Assembly (NCBI GenBank): GCA_008501785.1
Contig: QQUD01000144.1
Span: forward strand, 1-11,650
From: Chloroflexota bacterium
GTDB taxonomy: Bacteria; Chloroflexota; Anaerolineae; Promineifilales; Promineifilaceae
Reading direction: 5' to 3'
DNA length: 11,650 nucleotides
Part shown: positions 6,465 through 11,650 of the stretch, one piece after another
Position numbering within the stretch: the first letter of the stretch is position 1
Layout of the letters: each line of letters begins with the position of its first letter
Notes under the pieces: model-generated
Told to the model about the DNA's origin: nothing
The model's input: only the letters and a program-made list of their open reading frames with translations
Databases searched by the model: none
Program-made: the position numbers and the translations under genes

Positions 6465-7580
6465 TTGAAAATTGAAGGAAAGCAAATCATTTTACGAGAT
6501 TGGATTTCAGAAGATGTTGAGTCATATGGCTACTGGATGAAACCAGGACACAAATGGCTGGAACTAGACGGTCCGTATTATCGAGACATGGCCGAAACAG
6601 AAATACCCAAAAGCATGGCAAAATTGCAAGGATTTATTGATCGCCAGGAATGGGATGAGCCACGTCGCAGACTGGTCATAGCCGACAAAAAAACGAATAA
6701 AATCCTAGGAACAGTCAACTGGTACTGGGTCAGTCAAGAAACCAATTGGCTGGATACAGGCATCAGCATTTGGGATGAAAAATATTGGGGGCGCGGCATT
6801 GGATTTGAAGCATATGGGCTGTGGCTTGATTATCTCTTCACAGCCATGCCAGAAATAGTGCGTCTCGGGGCTGGCACATGGTCAGGCAATCATGGCATGA
6901 TGATGCTGGCTGAGAAAGTTGGAATGCAGGAAGAAGCGCGCAGACGTAATGCTCGCATTGTCAAAGGTGATTATTTTGACAGCATGGGGTATGGAATTTT
7001 ACGTAGCGAATGGAATTTACTTTACCCCAATGGGTTTGCGCATTTCCTACAAATGCCATCCATATCAACACGTATTAAAACATGGGATACAACGCACCCA
7101 CGATGGCCGGAATTAATGCAGCTGGCTGTTGCTGTTGAGCAAGACCGGTGGATGACGATTAAACTTGATTGGCATCTCAGCACACACATATTGGTTGCGC
7201 TGCAAAATGATGAGATTGTGGGATTTTTACGGTTTGATCGGCAGGAAATTGGATCGGATATGGAACGGCCGTTAGTCATCTACAACAACAAACCACTCAT
7301 CGAAGCCAAAGTGATGGCATTTGCCGTGGCTGAACCGCACCGAAATCAAGGCATGGGTCGCGCCCTGCAAAATGCCGCTCTCCGCGAAGCCAAACGGCTG
7401 GGCTGCTTTCAACTGCGCTCCTTTAGCAATGGCAGCAAGCAAGTCAACCACCATCTCAAAATCTCAATGGGCTTCGGCATTCATCCACACATACGCAATG
7501 ATGATAATCGAGGCGTTTATTTTGTATTGCCGTTGCAAAATATTGAACAAAACGCTGTTTTGTCCAGTCAAAAGGAATGA
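6465..7580 (+). CDS. Tandem-domain GNAT acetyltransferase (371 aa, TTG start)
   Basis: Two acetyltransferase domains in one chain. Domain 1 (about 1-185) is RimJ/RimL-like: it opens with KQIILRDW, has the CoA loop YWGRGIGFEA (107-116) and the typical NHGMMMLAEKVGM helix (142-154). Domain 2 (about 205-360) is a classical GNAT with VMAFAVAEPHRNQGMGRAL (283-301), a complete H/R-x-x-G-x-G loop, and an ISMGF segment (333-337). The linker FAHFLQMPSISTRIK lies between. The start must be TTG at 6465, since the next ATG (6538) would delete the conserved first strand. The two domains may acetylate different amines or one may be regulatory. It stops 3 nt before the next gene, indicating an operon with kinase 2. 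One ACGGCCGT copy lies at 7265, read as R-P. Confidence 0.86.
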   Translation: MKIEGKQIILRDWISEDVESYGYWMKPGHKWLELDGPYYRDMAETEIPKSMAKLQGFIDRQEWDEPRRRLVIADKKTNKILGTVNWYWVSQETNWLDTGISIWDEKYWGRGIGFEAYGLWLDYLFTAMPEIVRLGAGTWSGNHGMMMLAEKVGMQEEARRRNARIVKGDYFDSMGYGILRSEWNLLYPNGFAHFLQMPSISTRIKTWDTTHPRWPELMQLAVAVEQDRWMTIKLDWHLSTHILVALQNDEIVGFLRFDRQEIGSDMERPLVIYNNKPLIEAKVMAFAVAEPHRNQGMGRALQNAALREAKRLGCFQLRSFSNGSKQVNHHLKISMGFGIHPHIRNDDNRGVYFVLPLQNIEQNAVLSSQKE

Positions 7581-7583
7581 GAT

Positions 7584-8498
7584 TTGAATAACACCCTTGA
7601 ACAGTATCAAAAGCAAATTCGTTTATCAGAACATTCCCTCACTATTAAAAACGTTGATCTGAACTGCGAAGGGCTGGTTAACGATATTGTGATCATCAAT
7701 AAAAATCGCGTCTTTCGTTTTCCCAAACATGATTGGGCAATCGACCATTTATGGCAAGAAGCCAGATGCCTGGAACTTGCTAGCCAACATTTAGACATGC
7801 CGCTGCCAAAGTGGACAGTTTATGATGGTGAGTTTATCGGATTGCCATTTGTGGGATACGACTGGATTCCTGGTAAACCGCTACAGCAGTTTGAAATGCT
7901 GCGATTACCGGAACGAGACCAAGATAGATTGGCAGAACAGTTGGCAATATTCCTGCTGCAAATGCACCAAATCCCAATGAAAGATGTCGAGGCGGCAGAA
8001 ATCGGCAGTTCCGTCACCATGCGCAGCTTTGAGGATTGGGTAAAGATGTATGAACGTGTGCAGGAACACCTCTTTCCGCATCTGATGGCCGTTTCTCAAG
8101 AATGGGTTGAGCAGCATTTTGCACCCGTTTTGGCCGATCCGCATTTTATGGATTGCGATTTAACGTTTATGAATGGAGATTTGGGTCAATACCACCTGCT
8201 TTACAATCCAGAGACACATCTACTCAACGGTGTGATTGACTTTGGCACGGCTGGCCTTGGTGATCCAGCATGTGATTTTTGCTGCCTGCTCAACCAATAT
8301 GGAGAACCATTTTTGCATCGTATGAGCAACTATTATCCAAACCTGGGAGCAATGATTGATCGCATCCGATTTTGGACTGGTACGCTGGAATTGCAATGGC
8401 TGCTAGGTGGCTTACGCTTCCCAGACGAGCCATCCTGGTTTATGGTACACATTGGCAGAGCACGAGACATGATGCCGATTGGGAGTGGATGGAAATGA
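7584..8498 (+). CDS. APH-family phosphotransferase (kinase 2, TTG start), altered Brenner motif
   Basis: Predicted small-molecule kinase of the APH superfamily, 304 residues. The catalytic segment FMNGDLGQYHLLY (195-207) keeps catalytic Asp199. The normal His two residues earlier is Asn197, and the metal-binding Asn is His204. The DFG-type loop is intact (IDFGTAG, 218-224) and is followed by GLGDPACDF (224-232), a strong APH hallmark. The N-lobe VFRFPK...QEARCLELA (43-66) supplies the ATP-binding basic residue and Glu59. His at the metal position is familiar in some APH subfamilies, so activity is likely. TTG 7584 has AAGGA (7572-7576) 7 nt upstream; the only ATG nearby (7577) gives a 4-residue peptide. 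The stop overlaps the hydrolase start in ATGA. No ACGGCCGT copy is present. Confidence 0.86.
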   Translation: MNNTLEQYQKQIRLSEHSLTIKNVDLNCEGLVNDIVIINKNRVFRFPKHDWAIDHLWQEARCLELASQHLDMPLPKWTVYDGEFIGLPFVGYDWIPGKPLQQFEMLRLPERDQDRLAEQLAIFLLQMHQIPMKDVEAAEIGSSVTMRSFEDWVKMYERVQEHLFPHLMAVSQEWVEQHFAPVLADPHFMDCDLTFMNGDLGQYHLLYNPETHLLNGVIDFGTAGLGDPACDFCCLLNQYGEPFLHRMSNYYPNLGAMIDRIRFWTGTLELQWLLGGLRFPDEPSWFMVHIGRARDMMPIGSGWK

Positions 8499-9304
8499 AA
8501 CAATCTGGTTTTGTTAAATTGTTAGGCACATCTTTTTATTACGAATTTGCAGGGGCTGGTGAACCGGTGGTTTTTTTACATGCCGGAATTTGTGACGGCC
8601 GTATGTGGGACCCACAATTGGATTGGTTTGCCAACAAGTTTCGGGTAGTACGGTATGATATGCGTGGGTATGGAAAAACGGCCGTTTCTCCCACCACCTA
8701 TTCCCACCACCACGATTTACACGCGCTGCTAGACTTTTTGCAGATTAAAAAAGCACATCTTGTCGGCTGCTCACTTGGTGGCTCCACAGCCCTTGATTTC
8801 ACCCTGACTTACCCTGAGCGAGTCAACAGCCTGACGCTTGTTTGTAGTTCGCCCAACGGCTACGAATTTGTCGGTACGCTGCCAGCACAATACGACGATC
8901 TAGTTGCTGCTCACAAGACCAAAGATATTGGCAAAATTGCGGCGCTGGAAACCGAAATTTGGGTTGTCGGACAGCAGCGCACGCCGGAACAGGTTCCGGC
9001 ACACATCCGCAATTTAGTGACTGAGATGAATCTGATTGCAGTGGAAAATGAAATGTCTGGGATTGGCGATGAAGAGGCGCTCGACCCAACTGCCATCACG
9101 CGGCTGGCAGAAGTACAGGCTGACACGTTGGTGCTAATGGGAGATTTAGACGAACCTGACATCCTTCAGGCATCGCGCCTGATGGCAGACACAATCCCCC
9201 ATGCCCAATCTACCACACTCCCAGGAACCGCCCACCTGCCCAACCTGGAAAAACCACAACTTTTCAATGAAGTTTTATTAAGCTTTCTCACAAATCAACA
9301 ATAA
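8495..9304 (+). CDS. Alpha/beta hydrolase fold enzyme (269 aa)
   Basis: Predicted cytosolic hydrolase (esterase, lactonase, dehalogenase or C-C hydrolase type) with a complete triad. Nucleophile Ser93 sits in GCSLGG (91-96). The acid is probably Asp219 in GDLDEPD (216-222), and His247 lies in GTAHLPNLEKP (244-254). The oxyanion-hole segment VVFLHAGICDGRMWD (25-39) and the DMRGYGKT loop (55-62) match the family, whose common length is 260-290. An open frame extends upstream to 8372, but ATG 8495 starts the conserved part and overlaps the kinase 2 stop by 4 nt (ATGA), typical of coupled genes. ACGGCCGT copies at 8595 (D-G-R) and 8678 (T-A-V) fall in the oxyanion and DMRGYGK loops. The substrate is unknown. 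Confidence 0.9.
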   Translation: MKQSGFVKLLGTSFYYEFAGAGEPVVFLHAGICDGRMWDPQLDWFANKFRVVRYDMRGYGKTAVSPTTYSHHHDLHALLDFLQIKKAHLVGCSLGGSTALDFTLTYPERVNSLTLVCSSPNGYEFVGTLPAQYDDLVAAHKTKDIGKIAALETEIWVVGQQRTPEQVPAHIRNLVTEMNLIAVENEMSGIGDEEALDPTAITRLAEVQADTLVLMGDLDEPDILQASRLMADTIPHAQSTTLPGTAHLPNLEKPQLFNEVLLSFLTNQQ

Positions 9305-9372
9305 CAATGCTTAGGCTCATGCTTTGTTTCTTTGTCTTTTTGCGTTAAATTCCCCTTCTGGAGGACTTCATA
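9305..9372 (+). other. 68-nt spacer with pyrimidine tract and strong Shine-Dalgarno
   Basis: A T/C-rich run (9321-9340) has no preceding stem, so no intrinsic terminator is supported. GGAGG (9360-9364) lies 8 nt before the ATG at 9373, a good ribosome site. A TTTGTT / TAAATT pair with 17-nt spacing (9323-9328, 9346-9351) is too degenerate to call a promoter. Confidence 0.35.
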
Positions 9373-10170
9373 ATGGATGAACTGGCAGCTTTTAATCGAT
9401 CACGTTGGAATGCCCTGGCAAAGGCACGTATTCAATATTCAAGACCGCATTTGGACATGAATGAAAAGGGAGCGCAGGAATACCTAAACAAGAACTTGGG
9501 CTTTTCGCATGAGCCAATGCCGGAGATTGCGGGAAAGGATGTCTTTTGTTTGGCGAGTGGGGGCGGGCAGCAAACGGCCGTTTTCGGCATCCTCGGTGCC
9601 AATGTGACTGTACTAGACTTGTCCGACACGCAGCTAGAGCGCGATCGGGAGGCGGCGACGCATCATGGGTATGACTTAACGGCAGTTCACGGCGACATGC
9701 GTGATTTGTCCAGCTTTGCTGACAACAACTTCGACATTGTGTTTCATGCCTACTCAATTAACTTTGTGCCCGATGCGGCAATGGTAATCAAGCAAGTGGG
9801 GCGCATTGTACGTCCAGGGGGTATTTACAGGCTCACATTTTCCAATCCATTTTGGACCATGGAAGAAACTGATTGGACCGAAAAAGGGTATCCTTTGCGA
9901 CAACCGTACATCACTGGCCAACAATTACAAGAAACTGATACCGAGTGGACATTTGAAGATGATCACGGCAATCCACAAAAGGTAGCAGGTCCGCATGAGT
10001 TCATGCACACCTTTAGCGCCATCTTCAATGGGCTGATTGCTGCTAATTTCAGAATTACCGGTTTTCGCGAATGGCCTGAAGGCGATGGTAATGCCGACCC
10101 GGGCACATGGGAGCATTTATTGAGTGTGCTGCCGCCGTTTATGAGTGTAACGGCCGTATCGATCAAATAG
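9373..10170 (+). CDS. Class I SAM-dependent methyltransferase (MTase 4)
   Basis: Predicted SAM-dependent methyltransferase, 265 residues. Motif I is VFCLASGGGQQTAVF (57-71), in which A-S-G-G-G-Q replaces the usual G-C-G-T-G. This version is well known in a family of Methyltransf_11-like proteins beginning with W-N...AR, as here (RWNALAKARIQYS). The acidic residue lies in VTVLDLS (78-84), GDMRDL is at 107-112, and VRPGG (146-150) precedes strand 5. The good Shine-Dalgarno and 68-nt spacer suggest it may be translated independently of the hydrolase. ACGGCCGT copies at 9574 and 10150 both read T-A-V; the first lies within motif I itself. It is clearly not a recent duplicate of MTases 1-3, since the motif I sequences differ. 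Confidence 0.88.
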   Translation: MDELAAFNRSRWNALAKARIQYSRPHLDMNEKGAQEYLNKNLGFSHEPMPEIAGKDVFCLASGGGQQTAVFGILGANVTVLDLSDTQLERDREAATHHGYDLTAVHGDMRDLSSFADNNFDIVFHAYSINFVPDAAMVIKQVGRIVRPGGIYRLTFSNPFWTMEETDWTEKGYPLRQPYITGQQLQETDTEWTFEDDHGNPQKVAGPHEFMHTFSAIFNGLIAANFRITGFREWPEGDGNADPGTWEHLLSVLPPFMSVTAVSIK

Positions 10171-10216
10171 CAGCAAAAAGGATTGCGTACTGAGGACTGA
10201 GTTTTGTCAATTAAGG

Positions 10217-10222
10217 TATAAT
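10217..10222 (+). promoter_or_regulatory. Consensus -10 box TATAAT upstream of the permease gene
   Basis: TATAAT matches the sigma-70 -10 consensus exactly and sits 40 nt before the ATG at 10263, in the 92-nt spacer. The -35 region is poor: GGACTG (10194-10199) at 17-nt spacing is the best fit, and TTGTCA (10204-10209) is too close. This suggests a separate or activator-dependent transcription unit for the permease. Confidence 0.45.
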
Positions 10223-10262
10223 ATTTCAAATGGATTCGTAACAAAGATATGGAGGGCAATCG

Positions 10263-11650
10263 ATGATACGACCACGTTGGCGCAAAGTTATACTTGATTT
10301 ATGGAGCAACAAAACGCGCTCAATGCTCGTGATTCTCTCAATTGCGGTGGGTGTCTTTGCAATTGGCATGATTGTTGGTGCAAACAATTTGCTCGGTGAA
10401 GATTTGCTGACAGCTTTCTATGCGACAAATCCAGCACAAGCTGAACTTTATACAACTGGATTTGAAGCGGATTTAATGCCAGTCATCCGGCGGGTTGATG
10501 GGGTAGCCGAAGCACAAGCAATTACTAGTTTTACAATGCAGTACCAGAGCGATCCAGAAACCTGGTCTGATTTAAACATTTATGTCTACCCAGATTACCG
10601 TGACATTCGTCTTCGGCAAATTGTCCCAGTAGCAGGTGACTGGCCGCCGCCCCATGATGCCGCACTTGTCGAGCTAGGCAGTCTGAACTATATGGACAAA
10701 TCCATTGGCGATGTGCTAAGAGTGGAAACGGAAAACGGCCGTATCCACGAACTACAAATCGCAGGCACTATTAAAGATTTGAACCAACCAGCCGTCGAAA
10801 TGTCTGGTTCTCCGGCTGTGTTTGTCACAGTTGACACGATGGAGTTGTTGGGAAACGGCCGTTTTTTCACCGACATTCTGATCACAATTGAAGGCGATGA
10901 CAACAGCGAAAGCGCCGTAAAAACAGTTATGGAACGGGTCAGCCACAAATTCGAGCGAACCGGTGGGCTGGTCTTTTTTAGCGTAATCAACCCACCCGGT
11001 AAACACCCGGCCGACGAAGTGCTAGACCCACTGCTCCTCATTTTAGGATTGTTAGGCAGCATGTCCCTTTTCTTGAGCAGCTTCCTGGTGGTGAACATCA
11101 TCAACGGACTCCTTTCGCAACACACCCAACAAATTGGCGTGATGAAAGCAATTGGTGCGCGTACCAGTCAAATCACCGTCATGTATTTAGTGACAATTAT
11201 TATCTTTGGACTGCTGGCCTCAGCTATCGCCATTCCTTTGGGTGGTCTCGCCGCCTTTGCCCTGGCTAGTTTCATGGCTAGATTGCTCAACTTTGATTTA
11301 GGCTCATTTACCATTCCATCTCAGGCAATTGTGATTCAACTAATCTTAGCGCTCTTAGTCCCATTGGTTGCTGCTGCTTATCCTGTTTTCCGTGGTGCGG
11401 GCATTACGGTGCGTGAAGCAATCAGCGAATATGGGCTAGGTAAGGGTCGCTTCGGGGGCAGTTGGATAGACCGGATGCTAAATTGGATTACGAGCACCGC
11501 CCTCAACATTTCACGTCCTGTACGAATCGCGCTGCGCAACACAATTCGGCGTAAAGCCCGACTCTTATTGACATTACTAACGTTGACATTGGGGGGTGCC
11601 ATTTTCATTTCAATCATCTCTGTCTACACGTCATTACTGGCAACACTAGA
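10263..11650 (+). CDS. FtsX/MacB-type ABC transporter permease (3' end beyond window)
   Basis: Membrane permease subunit of an ABC system of the MacB/LolCE/FtsX type, which normally works with a separate ATPase to export peptides, drugs or lipids or to transmit force. The frame is open from ATG 10263 to the right edge, 462 complete codons without a stop. GGAGGG (10251-10256) lies 6 nt before the ATG. Residues 21-41 form the first transmembrane helix, and about 45-250 are an extracytoplasmic domain. TM2 at about 255-280 leads into the FtsX domain with the hallmark IGVMKAIGAR (291-300), then helices near 305-335 and 357-377. A second NTIRRKARLLL...GGAIF stretch (about 430-455) starts another N-terminal-type helix, so the full protein should be the long duplicated form of roughly 750-850 residues. 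ACGGCCGT copies lie at 10735 and 10855, both N-G-R. Confidence 0.92.
   Translation, partial: MIRPRWRKVILDLWSNKTRSMLVILSIAVGVFAIGMIVGANNLLGEDLLTAFYATNPAQAELYTTGFEADLMPVIRRVDGVAEAQAITSFTMQYQSDPETWSDLNIYVYPDYRDIRLRQIVPVAGDWPPPHDAALVELGSLNYMDKSIGDVLRVETENGRIHELQIAGTIKDLNQPAVEMSGSPAVFVTVDTMELLGNGRFFTDILITIEGDDNSESAVKTVMERVSHKFERTGGLVFFSVINPPGKHPADEVLDPLLLILGLLGSMSLFLSSFLVVNIINGLLSQHTQQIGVMKAIGARTSQITVMYLVTIIIFGLLASAIAIPLGGLAAFALASFMARLLNFDLGSFTIPSQAIVIQLILALLVPLVAAAYPVFRGAGITVREAISEYGLGKGRFGGSWIDRMLNWITSTALNISRPVRIALRNTIRRKARLLLTLLTLTLGGAIFISIISVYTSLLATL

Larger units (their letters stand above)
424..10862. repeat. Dispersed palindrome ACGGCCGT, 20 copies
   Basis: Copies start at 424, 1384, 1665, 2173, 3014, 3465, 3623, 4264, 4804, 5507, 5561, 5863, 6032, 7265, 8595, 8678, 9574, 10150, 10735 and 10855. 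Eleven of the 20 extend to the perfect decamer AACGGCCGTT, and most of the rest differ only at the outer bases. All lie in coding sequence. The codon phases are mixed: nine copies read [N/Y/D]-G-R, eight read T-A-V and three read R-P. About 0.2 copies of a given 8-mer are expected in 11.65 kb of random sequence. The behaviour resembles HIP1 (GCGATCGC) of cyanobacteria. The core CGGCCG is also a GGCC-containing restriction/methylation-type site. Confidence 0.9.

Noticed and set aside
3071..10170. Chromosomal integron cassette array (same-strand accessory genes with palindromes after them)
   Set aside because: Most genes overlap or are separated by 1-7 nt, so there is no attC per gene. The palindromes lack a matching RYYYAAC/GTTRRRY pair (one lone GTTAAGC at 6357), and no integrase is visible.
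10688..11125. 145-aa open frame on the minus strand
   Set aside because: It is antisense to the well-supported FtsX permease, with low-complexity Ser/Thr-rich composition and no domain features; a shadow frame.

Overview
The window is bacterial, gene-dense and coded entirely on the + strand: twelve genes, two of them cut by the window edges. Spacers are mostly short or overlapping, so the genes probably form one or a few transcription units. By eye the GC content is in the mid-40s percent. No rRNA, tRNA, CRISPR array, transposase or phage gene is visible. The mix of protein families and a HIP1-like dispersed palindrome loosely suggest a Chloroflexota-type (Anaerolineae-like) genome, but this is a weak inference and nothing here fixes the taxon.

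Layout: (1) 1-1475, the 3' part of a type IV ABC exporter (half-transporter with ATPase). (2) 1483-3832, three consecutive class I SAM-dependent methyltransferases. The second of these has an unusual start region in which a hairpin sits between the Shine-Dalgarno and the ATG. (3) 3876-4874, an APH-fold small-molecule kinase, followed by a 57-nt perfect-arm palindrome. (4) 4966-6178, two GNAT acetyltransferases separated by 1 nt. (5) 6179-6464, a 286-nt spacer packed with nested inverted repeats, possibly a MITE or structured RNA. (6) 6465-9304, a tightly packed trio: a tandem-GNAT fusion, a second APH-fold kinase (both with TTG starts) and an alpha/beta hydrolase. (7) 9373-10170, a fourth methyltransferase. 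(8) From 10263, a FtsX/MacB-type ABC permease with its own -10 box, running off the right edge.

Nine or ten small-molecule-modifying enzymes (four methyltransferases, two APH-type kinases, three GNAT proteins carrying four domains, one hydrolase) lie between two ABC transport genes. This fits a self-protection, detoxification or accessory modification island, but no substrate can be assigned from sequence.

The strongest non-gene signal is the palindrome ACGGCCGT, usually within AACGGCCGTT. It occurs 20 times in 11.65 kb, against roughly 0.2 expected for any 8-mer. It lies in unrelated genes and in all three codon phases, so selection appears to act on the DNA rather than on the proteins.
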